64,000 nt of DNA from Streptomyces sp. NBC_00442 (GTDB lineage Bacteria; Actinomycetota; Actinomycetes; Streptomycetales; Streptomycetaceae): positions 7,192,001 to 7,256,000 of the forward strand of contig NZ_CP107918.1 of assembly GCF_036014195.1 (NCBI RefSeq), in the 5' to 3' direction. The translations under genes and the position numbers were made by a program. Below are positions 52,291 through 60,642 of the stretch, piece after piece. The notes beneath the pieces were generated by a model, which was not told the origin of the DNA, made no database searches, and saw only the letters and a list, made by a program, of their open reading frames with translations. The stretch's first letter is position 1, and each line of letters starts with the position of its first letter.

Positions 52291-54633
52291 ATGACCAAGA
52301 ACCAACCGGCTGACCTGGCCGCCCTGGACGCCCATTGGAGGGCGGCGAACTACCTGTCCGCCGGGCAGATCTATCTGATGAGCAACCCGCTCCTGACCGA
52401 ACCGCTCGCGCCCGAGCACATCAAGCCGCGCCTCCTCGGTCACTGGGGGACCTCGCCCGGCCTCAACCTGGTCCACACCCACCTCAACCGCGTTATCAAG
52501 GACCGCGGTCTTGACGCCGTATGCATCTGGGGACCGGGCCACGGGGGACCCGCCGTACTGGCCAATTCGTGGCTGGACGGCTCCTACAGCCAGGTCTATC
52601 CGGATGTGGGCCGGGACGCCGCGGGCATGGCCGAGTTGTTCCGCCAGTTCTCCTTCCCGGGTGGCGTGCCCAGCCATGTGGCTCCCGAGACGCCGGGATC
52701 GATCCACGAGGGCGGCGAACTCGGCTACTCCCTCGCGCACGCCTACGGCGCCGCCTTCGACAACCCCGGGCTGCTGGTGACCTGCGTGGTCGGGGACGGC
52801 GAAGCGGAGACCGGGCCGCTGGCCGCGTCCTGGCACGCCAACAAGTTCCTCGATCCGGTCCACGACGGCGCGGTCCTGCCGATCCTGCACCTGAACGGGT
52901 ACAAGATCGCCAACCCGACGGTTCTCTCCCGCATCCCCGAGGCCGAACTCGACGCCCTGCTGACGGGGTACGGCTATGAGCCCCTGCACGTGACCGGCTC
53001 CGACCCCGACAAGGTGCACCTCGCCATGGCGCGGGCGATGGACCACGCGCTGGAGCGCATCGCGGAGTGCAAGCGGGCGAAGGGCCGCCCTCGGTGGCCG
53101 ATGATCGTCCTGCGGACGCCCAAGGGCTGGACGGGCCCTGCGGAGGTCGACGGGGTGCCGGTCGAGGGAACATGGCGCGCCCATCAGGTGCCCCTGGCAG
53201 GCGTCCGGGAGAACCCGGAGCACCTGCGGCAGTTGGAGGCGTGGCTCCGCTCGTACCGTCCGGAAGACTTGTTCGACGCCGAGGGGCGGCCGGCCGATCA
53301 GGTTCTGTCCTGCGTGCCGGACGGCGAACTGCGCCTCGGTGCGAACCCGCACGCCAACGGTGGCCTGCTCACCCACGCCCTGCCCGTTCCGCCCCTCGAG
53401 CACTTCGCCGTGCCCGTCGACAAGCCGGGCGCGACCCTGCACGAACCGACCCGGGTCCTGGGCGGCCTGCTCGCCCAGGTCATGGCCGACACGGCCGGGC
53501 AACGCAACTTCCGCGTGGTCGGACCGGACGAGACCGAATCCAACCGTCTGGGCGCGCTGTTCGAGGTCACCGGCAAGGCATGGCAGGCAGAGGTCCTGAA
53601 GACCGACGAACACCTCAGTTCCGACGGACGCGTGATGGAGATCCTGTCCGAGCACGTCTGCCAGGGCTGGCTGGAGGGCTACAACCTCACCGGCCGCCAC
53701 GGACTGTTCTCCTGCTACGAGGCGTTCGTCCACATCGTCGACTCCATGGTCAACCAGCACATCAAGTGGCTGAAGACCGCGCGGCAACTGCCGTGGCGCG
53801 CCCCCGTGCCGTCCCTGAACTATCTGCTGACCTCGCACGTCTGGCGCCAGGACCACAACGGCTTCTCGCACCAGGACCCCGGCTTCGTCGACCACGTGCT
53901 CAACAAGAGTCCGGACGTGGTGCGCGTGTACCTGCCGCCGGACGCCAACACGCTGCTCTCGGTGGCGGACCACGTCCTGCGCTCCCGTGACTACGTCAAT
54001 GTGATCGTGGCCGGGAAGCAGCCCTGCTTCGACTGGCTCACGCTGGAGGAGGCCCGTGCCCACTGCGCGCGCGGTGCGGGGATCTGGGAATGGGCCGGGA
54101 CCGGGGACGGAACCCTGGAGCCCGATGTGGTCCTCGCCTGCGCCGGCGACGTACCCACTCAGGAAGTGCTGGCCGCGGCCGCGCTGCTGCGAAGCCATCT
54201 GCCCGATCTCGCGGTACGGGTCGTCAACGTCGTCGATCTGGCGAAACTGCTCCCGCACGAGGAACACCCGCACGGAATGGCCGACTTGGAGTACGACGCG
54301 CTGTTCACCCGCGACAAGCCGGTGATCTTCGCCTACCACGGCTACCCCTGGCTGATCCACCGGCTCGCCTATCGCCGGGCCGGCCACGCGAACCTCCACG
54401 TCCGCGGTTACAAGGAATCCGGTACCACGACCACACCGTTCGACATGGTCGTACGCAACGACCTGGACCGGTACCGCCTGGTCATGGACGTCATCGACCG
54501 CGTCCCCGGCCTCGCCTCCCGCGCGGCCTCCGTCCGCCAGGCGATGGCCGACCACCGCACCCGCCACCACGCCTGGATCCGCGAACACGGCACCGACCTG
54601 CCCGAGGTCGCCGACTGGACCTGGACCGGATAA
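52291..54633 (+). CDS. xfp: phosphoketolase (xylulose 5-phosphate/fructose 6-phosphate)
   Basis: A 780-residue ThDP enzyme that splits xylulose 5-phosphate or fructose 6-phosphate with Pi into acetyl phosphate and a smaller sugar phosphate. The core shows [85 protein letters not shown] and [13 protein letters not shown], all Xfp hallmarks. Length is typical. It lies between two Usp genes on the same strand. Acetyl phosphate from it could give ATP by acetate kinase without respiration. Confidence 0.97.
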   Translation: MTKNQPADLAALDAHWRAANYLSAGQIYLMSNPLLTEPLAPEHIKPRLLGHWGTSPGLNLVHTHLNRVIKDRGLDAVCIWGPGHGGPAVLANSWLDGSYSQVYPDVGRDAAGMAELFRQFSFPGGVPSHVAPETPGSIHEGGELGYSLAHAYGAAFDNPGLLVTCVVGDGEAETGPLAASWHANKFLDPVHDGAVLPILHLNGYKIANPTVLSRIPEAELDALLTGYGYEPLHVTGSDPDKVHLAMARAMDHALERIAECKRAKGRPRWPMIVLRTPKGWTGPAEVDGVPVEGTWRAHQVPLAGVRENPEHLRQLEAWLRSYRPEDLFDAEGRPADQVLSCVPDGELRLGANPHANGGLLTHALPVPPLEHFAVPVDKPGATLHEPTRVLGGLLAQVMADTAGQRNFRVVGPDETESNRLGALFEVTGKAWQAEVLKTDEHLSSDGRVMEILSEHVCQGWLEGYNLTGRHGLFSCYEAFVHIVDSMVNQHIKWLKTARQLPWRAPVPSLNYLLTSHVWRQDHNGFSHQDPGFVDHVLNKSPDVVRVYLPPDANTLLSVADHVLRSRDYVNVIVAGKQPCFDWLTLEEARAHCARGAGIWEWAGTGDGTLEPDVVLACAGDVPTQEVLAAAALLRSHLPDLAVRVVNVVDLAKLLPHEEHPHGMADLEYDALFTRDKPVIFAYHGYPWLIHRLAYRRAGHANLHVRGYKESGTTTTPFDMVVRNDLDRYRLVMDVIDRVPGLASRAASVRQAMADHRTRHHAWIREHGTDLPEVADWTWTG

Positions 54634-54658
54634 CCCCTTCGCACCAAGGAGGTGCGTC

Positions 54659-55507
54659 ATGCGGCGCATCATCACCGCAGGGATCGACGGATCCGCCGAG
54701 AGCATGGACGCGGCCGACTGGGCAGCCCGTGAAGCCCTTCGCCGTGGAGTGCCGCTCCTCCTGCTGCACGCAGGGGACGCCCCCGAGTCCCACACCGGCC
54801 TGCCGGAGCTGGACGCTCCGGCCGACCGGACGGGGAACGCGCTCGACCGAGCGGCCCGAGCGCTGGCCTTCGCCCATCCCAGCCTCGAGATCAGCCGCCG
54901 CCAGGTGGCCGGGCCGCCGGTCGCGGCCCTCCTGGACGCGGCCGCCTCCTGCGAGACCGTTGTTCTGGGGTCGCGCGGATTCACCGGCTTCGCCGGGTTC
55001 CTCGTCGGATCGGTGGCCCTGGCGGTCGCGGCCGGGGCGACCTGCCCGGTCGTTCTCGTCCGGGCGGGAGAGCGGACCGAGGACGAGCACGGGGACTCGG
55101 CGGCCGGACCGTACCGTCCGGTCGTCCTCGGTATCGATCTGGACCACCCGTGCGACGAGCTCATCGAGTACGCCTTCGAAGCGGCCGCAGCACGCCGAGC
55201 GCCCCTGCACGTCCTGCACACGTGGGCGTTTCCCCTGGCCCCGTCCGGGTCCGCGGTGGACCCCGGAGAGGAGCAGCTGCGTCACTTGGCCGCCACGCTG
55301 GACCCCTGGCGGCACAAGTACGCGGACACGGAAGTGACGGAGCGGACGATCCATGGCCGGGCAGCTCACCATCTGCTGATGGCCTCGACCAAAGCGAGCC
55401 TGCTGGCTGTCGGCCGACGCATCCCAAGTGGCCCCAGGCTGGGCCCGGTTGCGCACTCGGTGATCCACCACAGCCTGTGCCCGGTGGTGGTGGTGCCGCA
55501 CGCCTAG
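54659..55507 (+). CDS. universal stress protein (tandem UspA)
   Basis: A 282-residue protein. Domain 1 has ITAGIDGSAESMDAADWAAREAL and the ATP loop GSRGFTGFAGFLVGSVALAV. Domain 2 has VVLGIDLDHPCDELIEYAFEAAA and ends LAVGRRIPSGPRLGPVAHSVIHHSLCPVVVVP, without the full loop. AAGGAGGTG precedes the ATG. It follows phosphoketolase by 25 bp, which suggests one transcript, and ends at a strong terminator. Confidence 0.92.
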   Translation: MRRIITAGIDGSAESMDAADWAAREALRRGVPLLLLHAGDAPESHTGLPELDAPADRTGNALDRAARALAFAHPSLEISRRQVAGPPVAALLDAAASCETVVLGSRGFTGFAGFLVGSVALAVAAGATCPVVLVRAGERTEDEHGDSAAGPYRPVVLGIDLDHPCDELIEYAFEAAAARRAPLHVLHTWAFPLAPSGSAVDPGEEQLRHLAATLDPWRHKYADTEVTERTIHGRAAHHLLMASTKASLLAVGRRIPSGPRLGPVAHSVIHHSLCPVVVVPHA

Positions 55508-55520
55508 CGATTGAGCCCGC

Positions 55521-55564
55521 TGACCGGGCGGGGCCGTCGCGGACGCGACGGCCCCGCCCGGTCA
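55521..55564. terminator. strong bidirectional terminator
   Basis: A ~20-bp uninterrupted GC-rich stem (TGACCGGGCGGGGCCGTCGC and its complement) with a very short loop. It lies between the convergent usp and CBS-BON genes and overlaps the CBS-BON stop codon. Confidence 0.85.
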
Positions 55565-56206
55565 CGGACCGGTGAGCAGGCAGGTCACGGAGACCACACC
55601 TTCGACGGTGTGGGCAAGGCGTTCGGCGACCGGGATGAGACCGCTGTCCCGGACGGCTCCCGAGAGCGTGACGACGCCGTCCTGCACGTCGATCCGCACG
55701 CCGTGGTGCGAGACGGGGAACAGCCGGTCGACGACCTCGCGCCGTACCTCCAGGGCGAGTTCGGCGTCCGGCCGGAGGAAGATCTTGAGCAGGTCGGCCC
55801 GGCTGACGATGCCTTCGAGCACACCGTGGTTGTCCACCACGGGCAGTCGTTTGACGCCCCGGCCCGCCATCAGACGAGCAGCCTGTGCAATGGTGGCGTC
55901 GGCATGGACCGTGACGGCCGGGGACGTCATCAGCTCCCGGGCCCGTGTCGATCCCGCCTTCGCGGTGTCGTCGAGCCGCCTCATCTGCTCGATCATGCCG
56001 GGGCCGTGCCGGCGGAACTCCTCCTTGGTCAGCAGGTCGGCCTCCGAGATCACACCCACGACCCTGCCTTCGCCCTCGATGACGGGGACGGCCGCGACTC
56101 GCCACCGTTCCAGGGCGGCGACGATCTCCTTGAATCCGGCATCCGGGGTGACGGTGACGACGGTCGTGGTCATCACGTCGGCGACGGAGTAGCGGCTGGT
56201 GGCCAT
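55562..56206 (-). CDS. CBS-pair and BON domain protein
   Basis: A 214-residue protein. CBS 1 (~8-65: VADVMTTTVVTVTPDAGFKEIVAALERWRVAAVPVIEGEGRVVGVISEADLL) and CBS 2 (~88-145: ARELMTSPAVTVHADATIAQAARLMAGRGVKRLPVVDNHGVLEGIVSRADLL) form a Bateman module that binds adenine nucleotides. A C-terminal BON domain (~150-212) is usually linked to membranes or phospholipids. It may act as an energy-charge sensor. Common in DevR-type regulons. A weak GGGGCCGAGCGGGC box lies ~75 bp upstream. Confidence 0.92.
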   Translation of the reverse strand: MATSRYSVADVMTTTVVTVTPDAGFKEIVAALERWRVAAVPVIEGEGRVVGVISEADLLTKEEFRRHGPGMIEQMRRLDDTAKAGSTRARELMTSPAVTVHADATIAQAARLMAGRGVKRLPVVDNHGVLEGIVSRADLLKIFLRPDAELALEVRREVVDRLFPVSHHGVRIDVQDGVVTLSGAVRDSGLIPVAERLAHTVEGVVSVTCLLTGP

Positions 56207-56444
56207 GACGCGGTCCTCACTGGGGGCGACGGGCGGTGTTCGCTGGTTCTCAGCATGCTCTCGGCCGCACCGTCCGCAAGGGGCCGAGCGGGCACTTCGC
56301 AGACCTGCAGGGTGCGGACCGGCACGCCCTCGCCCGATCGCGGGGCGACCGCCGTCCAGCCGAGTGCGTCGTCGATCCGGTTCGTCAGGGCCTCCTGGTG
56401 CAGAACACGTCCGCCGGTCGTCGCAGTCGCGGGACGGGAGGTGA

Positions 56445-56481
56445 GGGGCCCGTCAGGTCCCCGGAGGGGACCGTCCGGCCC
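56445..56481. promoter_or_regulatory. two DevR-like boxes upstream of alcohol dehydrogenase
   Basis: GGGGCCCGTCAGGTCCCC (56445-56462) and GGGGACCGTCCGGCCCA (56466-56482), 21 bp apart, 75-110 bp upstream of the dehydrogenase start. Both keep the GGGG-N-CC / GG-N-CCCC arms with altered centres. Confidence 0.5.
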
Positions 56482-56556
56482 ATGCGGGTGAGCCGGTCAC
56501 CGCGACAGCCTGGGGCTGACGCCCATCGGAGCGCAGTCAGGAAGAAGGACGATGTC

Positions 56557-57630
56557 ATGAAGGCACTCGTTTTCCAGGGACCCGGGCAGACCTCGTGGCA
56601 GGACGTGCCGGACCCGAGCGTCAAGGACGCCGGGGACGCGATCGTCCGCGTCGACGCGGTGACCATCTGCGGGACGGACCTGCACATCGTCAAGGGGGAC
56701 GTCCCGGAGGTGGAACCAGGCCGGATACTCGGGCACGAGGCCGTCGGCACCGTCGTGGAGACCGGCGGGGACGTCACGACGGTACGCCCCGGTGACCGCG
56801 TGCTGATCTCCTGCATCTCCGCGTGCGGCCGTTGCCGGTTCTGCCGGGAGTCCCGGTACGGCCAGTGCCGCGGAGGCGGCGGCTGGGTGCTCGGCCACAC
56901 CATCGACGGCACCCAGGCCGAGTACGTACGGGTGCCCTTCGCCGACCTGTCCGTCTACCCGCTGCCCACTGCAGTGGACAGCCATGACGCGGTCCTGCTC
57001 GCGGACATCTTCCCGACCTCCTACGAGGTGGGAGTCCTGAACGGAGAGGTGCGGCCCGGGGACACCGTCGTCGTGGTCGGAGCCGGACCGATCGGACTCG
57101 CCGCGATCGCGACCGCCCGGCTGTACTCGCCGAGTTCCGTCATCGCGGTGGACCTCGCGGAGTCGAGGCTGGAAGCCGCGCGGGCACTGGGCGCCGACGC
57201 GACCGTGAGCGCCGCGGAGGAACCGGAACGCCTGGTCGCTGACCTCACAGAAGGACTCGGCGCCGATGTCGTCATGGAGGCAGTGGGTGTTCCGGAAGCC
57301 TTCGAGATGTGCACTCGCATGGTCCGCCCCGGCGGCCGGGTCGCGAACATCGGGGTCCACGGCAAGCCCGCCACCCTGCACCTCGAAGACCTGTGGATCA
57401 AGGACGTCACCATCACGACGGGGCTCGTGGACACCCGGTCCACCCCGCTACTGCTGCGCATGATGGCGGCCGGCCGGCTTCCCTCGTCCTCGCTGATCAC
57501 CCATCGCTTCGAGATGGGGCAGATGGAGGAGGCGTACGAGGTGTTCTCGCGTGCGGGGGAGACGGGCGCGCTGAAGGTGGTGCTCGGCGGTGCCCAGCAC
57601 ACGGCCGTGTCCACAGCGGCCCAGGTATGA
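56557..57630 (+). CDS. zinc-dependent alcohol dehydrogenase family protein
   Basis: A 357-residue MDR enzyme. Catalytic zinc: Cys in TICGTDLH and His-Glu in GHEAVG. Structural zinc: the four cysteines in CGRCRFCRESRYGQC. NAD motif VVVVGAGPIGLAAIATA. It belongs to the threonine/sorbitol-dehydrogenase-like group. It would reduce or oxidise small alcohols and aldehydes, perhaps to recycle NADH when oxygen is low. Start ATG after GAAGAAGGA. Two DevR-like boxes lie upstream, and the XRE-flavin gene follows after 19 bp. Confidence 0.93.
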   Translation: MKALVFQGPGQTSWQDVPDPSVKDAGDAIVRVDAVTICGTDLHIVKGDVPEVEPGRILGHEAVGTVVETGGDVTTVRPGDRVLISCISACGRCRFCRESRYGQCRGGGGWVLGHTIDGTQAEYVRVPFADLSVYPLPTAVDSHDAVLLADIFPTSYEVGVLNGEVRPGDTVVVVGAGPIGLAAIATARLYSPSSVIAVDLAESRLEAARALGADATVSAAEEPERLVADLTEGLGADVVMEAVGVPEAFEMCTRMVRPGGRVANIGVHGKPATLHLEDLWIKDVTITTGLVDTRSTPLLLRMMAAGRLPSSSLITHRFEMGQMEEAYEVFSRAGETGALKVVLGGAQHTAVSTAAQV

Positions 57631-57649
57631 GCCGGAGGAGATGACGATC

Positions 57650-58330
57650 ATGACTTTCAACAAGACCGGGTCGGCTGGAGCCACAGAACCGGTGGGCCGC
57701 AGTGACCTCGGGCGACGGATAGCACAGCGGCGGCAGGTGCTCGGGCTGAGTCGCGAAGAGGTGGGCGAGCGCAGCGGAGCGGCCCCCTCGTACATCGCCT
57801 ATCTCGAAGAACGCGCTGCCCAGCCGGGCCGGGGCGTCATGCTGCGCCTTGCCGACGCGCTGAGCACCAGTGTGGGCGAGCTGGCCGGAACCACCGTCGA
57901 CCTTCCACCGGGCGGGGCGACCGCCGCCAGGGACGCCGAACTGGTGCCCCTGGACGAGGCGGAGTGCCGACGGTTGCTCTCGACACACGGTGTGGGAAGA
58001 GTGGCGACGTACAACGCCGAGGGACCGGCCGTGCTTCCGGTGAACTACGTGGTGGCCGGGACCGCGCTGGCCTTCCGTACGTCGCCCGGGGGTGAACTCG
58101 CCGCCGCCGCGGGAACCGAGGTGGCGTTCGAGGTCGACCACATCGACGACGCCATGCGCAAGGGCTGGAGCGTGCTGGCCGTCGGACAGGCCGAGACCGT
58201 CGCGGACAGCGCCGCCGTCCGGCGACTGGACGACATGGCACGCTCCTACCCCTGGGCCGGCGGCGATCGCCGCCTGTGGATGACGGTCACACCCCGGAGG
58301 ATCACCGGACGCCGCATCCAGCACGGCTGA
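57650..58330 (+). CDS. XRE HTH fused to pyridoxamine 5'-phosphate oxidase-like (FMN split-barrel) domain
   Basis: A 226-residue two-domain protein. Residues ~15-80 are a Cro/CI helix-turn-helix (LGRRIAQRRQVLGLSREEVGERSGAAPSYIAYLEE). Residues ~95-220 form a flavin split-barrel (ECRRLLSTHGVGRVATYNAEGPAVLPVNYVVAGTALAFRTSPGGELAAA ... VAFEVDHIDDAMRKGWSVLAVGQA). It may be a flavin- or F420-responsive regulator or a tethered reductase. The second ATG (57650) is preferred because GGAGGAG is directly against the first one and nine bases from this one. Confidence 0.88.
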   Translation: MTFNKTGSAGATEPVGRSDLGRRIAQRRQVLGLSREEVGERSGAAPSYIAYLEERAAQPGRGVMLRLADALSTSVGELAGTTVDLPPGGATAARDAELVPLDEAECRRLLSTHGVGRVATYNAEGPAVLPVNYVVAGTALAFRTSPGGELAAAAGTEVAFEVDHIDDAMRKGWSVLAVGQAETVADSAAVRRLDDMARSYPWAGGDRRLWMTVTPRRITGRRIQHG

Positions 58331-58358
58331 TGTGTGAGGCCGTGACGTGGAGCCAGCC

Positions 58359-58547
58359 ATGTCGCACACAGCAGAGTGGAAGGTCCGGCTCCACCTCTTC
58401 GAGGAACGGGGCCGGCCCAAGGACCCCTTCGGAACTGGACGCTCGGTCGGCGAGGGCCGCCGACGGGGGCATGACCCGTCACGTCACGCGATGTCCAGCA
58501 CCTCGGTCACAGGCCGACGGGGAGTGGCCGGCCCCGCGGGGCCGTAG
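58359..58547 (+). pseudogene. truncated DUF1876 protein
   Basis: MSHTAEWKVRLHLFEERGRPKD is the first strand of a DUF1876 (dsRBD-like) protein, the family of the M. tuberculosis DevR-regulon protein Rv1738. After ~25 residues the frame turns into unrelated Gly/Arg/Ser text and runs into the convergent nitroreductase gene. Intact members are ~90 residues. The 3' part seems to have been deleted. Confidence 0.6.
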
Positions 58548-59470
58548 CCGAGGCGGATGATCATGTGGACGTGACCCATCGTGGAGCCCGGATCGCGTAC
58601 CGCCCACCGCAGCTCCGGCCATTCGAGGGGCTGCGTGGTCATGGAAGCCACGAGGCCGTCCAGGGTTGCCTGGAGCAGAACGCGCTGCAGGGCCTGTCCG
58701 GCGCGGAGCCAGTCCGAGGGAGTGTCGTCCGGCGTGCCCAGAATCGCGATCTGGGGGTGCTGCTCGAACGGAGCGGTCGGGCGGTCGGTACCGGGTCGCC
58801 AGCCGCTGAAATCCCGTACCGGCGTGCCGGGGTACTGGGGGCGCGGGCCGTACGCGTACGCGGGGATGCCGTCGCTGCGCCCGTAGGCCGTGGCGTCCGG
58901 CACCGTCCAGCGCGCCGTCTCTTCCCGGACAGCCGGATCACCGGACTCGTACTGCTCCGAATCCCGGACCAGGCCGAGTACGACTTCGGTGTGCCACAGG
59001 TCGGGGACGAGCAGGCGGGCGCCCTCCATGAGGGCCGCGGCCCGGAGTCCGTCGAGGACGGCCCCCGGGATCTTCTCGTCCGTGAACGGGAAGCGGCTCG
59101 TGTGACGCCGGCGTATCGCGGGATACAGCGGGGAGAGGCCGTCGTCCGGCCGAGCCGGTTCGCGGAGTTCCACGTCCGCCAGGTGCCAGGGGTCGTCGGG
59201 GGAGGGCAGCAGCCGCGTGACCGGCTCCCATCCGGCGTTCGCCGCGCCGACCCTCAGGTTGAGGAGCGCGGCCGCGCAGCCCAGATGCAGGGACCGCCCC
59301 TCGGGATCGCTGTGGGGCATGGTCCGCTCGGGATCGCCGTGCAGTTCGACCGTGCGTGTGCCGGGCCGGTGGAGGAACTTCCACGGCTGGGCATTGTGCA
59401 TGGAAGGCGCTGTGACGGCGTCCTCGACCAGAGAGATCACGGACGTCGTGTCCAGATGTGGTGTGAGCAC
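58484..59470 (-). CDS. Acg-family nitroreductase-like protein
   Basis: A 328-residue protein of the Acg group (M. tuberculosis Rv2032, a DevR-regulon member), made of two fused nitroreductase halves. Motifs are ISLVEDAVTAPSMHNAQPWKFLHRPGTRTVELHGDPER, the RRRHTSRFPFTDEKIP block and RAGQALQRVLLQATLDGLVASMTTQPLEWPELR. Acg proteins often sequester FMN and lack activity. GTG start at 59470. It diverges from a Usp gene with several DevR-like boxes between. Confidence 0.9.
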   Translation of the reverse strand: MLTPHLDTTSVISLVEDAVTAPSMHNAQPWKFLHRPGTRTVELHGDPERTMPHSDPEGRSLHLGCAAALLNLRVGAANAGWEPVTRLLPSPDDPWHLADVELREPARPDDGLSPLYPAIRRRHTSRFPFTDEKIPGAVLDGLRAAALMEGARLLVPDLWHTEVVLGLVRDSEQYESGDPAVREETARWTVPDATAYGRSDGIPAYAYGPRPQYPGTPVRDFSGWRPGTDRPTAPFEQHPQIAILGTPDDTPSDWLRAGQALQRVLLQATLDGLVASMTTQPLEWPELRWAVRDPGSTMGHVHMIIRLGYGPAGPATPRRPVTEVLDIA

Positions 59471-59566
59471 GGGACCATCCTGTCTGTGCGGAGCGACCGG
59501 GGCGCGGTGACAGCTGCACGGCACCCCTCAGCAGTCACCATCCACCGGCGACCCGGGGCCCACCGA

Positions 59567-59654
59567 GGGCCGAACGGGTCCGTGCTGGGGCCGACCGGGC
59601 CACGGAAGGGGCGGGAGTGAGGGGCGCTGGGAGCCGGAAGGGACCTTTGGTCCC
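59567..59654. promoter_or_regulatory. DevR-like boxes between acg-like and usp genes
   Basis: GGGCCGAACGGGTC (59567-59580), GGGGCCGACCGGGCC (59587-59601, 20 bp on) and a perfect palindrome GGGACC-TTT-GGTCCC (59640-59654). The last one is the closest match in the window to the mycobacterial DevR box as I recall it (GGGAC-TWWA-GTCCC core). All lie in the 272-bp divergent promoter. Confidence 0.65.
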
Positions 59655-59742
59655 GGGGCCGCCCCTTGCGGCCCTCTCGCACGGACGTCTCCCGGTGCCA
59701 GCGTGAAGAACAACCTCGCTCGGCACTGGGAGAGGAGAGGCC

Positions 59743-60642
59743 ATGAAGGACTTCACGAGGGGGCCGGAGCCCGGCCCTGTAGTGGTGGGAATCGACGGTT
59801 CGCAGCAGGCCCGCACGGCCGCGCTCTGGGCGGCCGACGAGGCCGTACGGCGCGGGCGCCCCCTGCGCCTCGTCCATGCGACGGACACCGACGGCCGCGA
59901 GGCGTTCCTCCACGAGAGCGACGTTCTCCGCATCAGCGGCGAGGGACGCGAGCTGCTCGACGGCACCGCTGCGGCCGTCGAGGAGCGCCACCGCGGCCTG
60001 CCGGTCACCACAGAGCTCAGCCACAGTGCCCCTGCGGCAAGCCTCCACGCGGCGGTGCCGGGCGACGGCGTCCTCGTGGTCGGCCATCGCGGCCTCGGCG
60101 GATTCACGTCGCTGCTGCTCGGCTCGGTCGGGCTGAAGGTCGCGGCAGGTGCCGGCACAGCCGTGATAGTGGTGCGGGGCACGGCCGCGGCCGAGACCAA
60201 CACGGTGCTGGTCGCCGTCCGTGACGAGCACGACCTGGTCTGCGCCCGGCACGCCGCCCGCACAGCCGACGCACGCAAGTCGGCGCTGCGGATTCTCCAC
60301 GTGTGGAACGTCCTGCAATCCGTCGGGAGCGTCGCGACCATGCTCGACGGCATGGACGACATCGCCCAGGGCCGTATGGGCAGCGTGGCGGCGGTCGCCG
60401 ACGTGATCCGGGACGAGTTCCCCGAGCTGACCGTCCACGTCGATGCCGAATCGAGCATGTCGGTGGCGGCCGTCCTGATCGAAGCCTCGCACCACGCCGA
60501 TCTCCTGGTGATGGGAGGCAGGCGGTCGCCCGGATACATCGGACCGACCCTCGGACGTGTGACGCACACCCTCATCCACCACGCTCACTGCCCCGTGGAG
60601 CTGGTCCCCCGGCACAAGCCGCGACACGGGAGCTCGTCGTGA
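59743..60642 (+). CDS. universal stress protein (tandem UspA)
   Basis: A 299-residue protein. Domain 1 has VVVGIDGSQQARTAALWAADEAV and the ATP loop GHRGLGGFTSLLLGSVGLKV. Domain 2 ends LLVMGGRRSPGYIGPTLGRVTHTLIHHAHCPVELVP, lacking the second Gly-Ser. GGGAGAGGAG precedes the ATG. Its stop overlaps the next Usp start by four bases. It is driven from the box-rich divergent promoter. Confidence 0.93.
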   Translation: MKDFTRGPEPGPVVVGIDGSQQARTAALWAADEAVRRGRPLRLVHATDTDGREAFLHESDVLRISGEGRELLDGTAAAVEERHRGLPVTTELSHSAPAASLHAAVPGDGVLVVGHRGLGGFTSLLLGSVGLKVAAGAGTAVIVVRGTAAAETNTVLVAVRDEHDLVCARHAARTADARKSALRILHVWNVLQSVGSVATMLDGMDDIAQGRMGSVAAVADVIRDEFPELTVHVDAESSMSVAAVLIEASHHADLLVMGGRRSPGYIGPTLGRVTHTLIHHAHCPVELVPRHKPRHGSSS

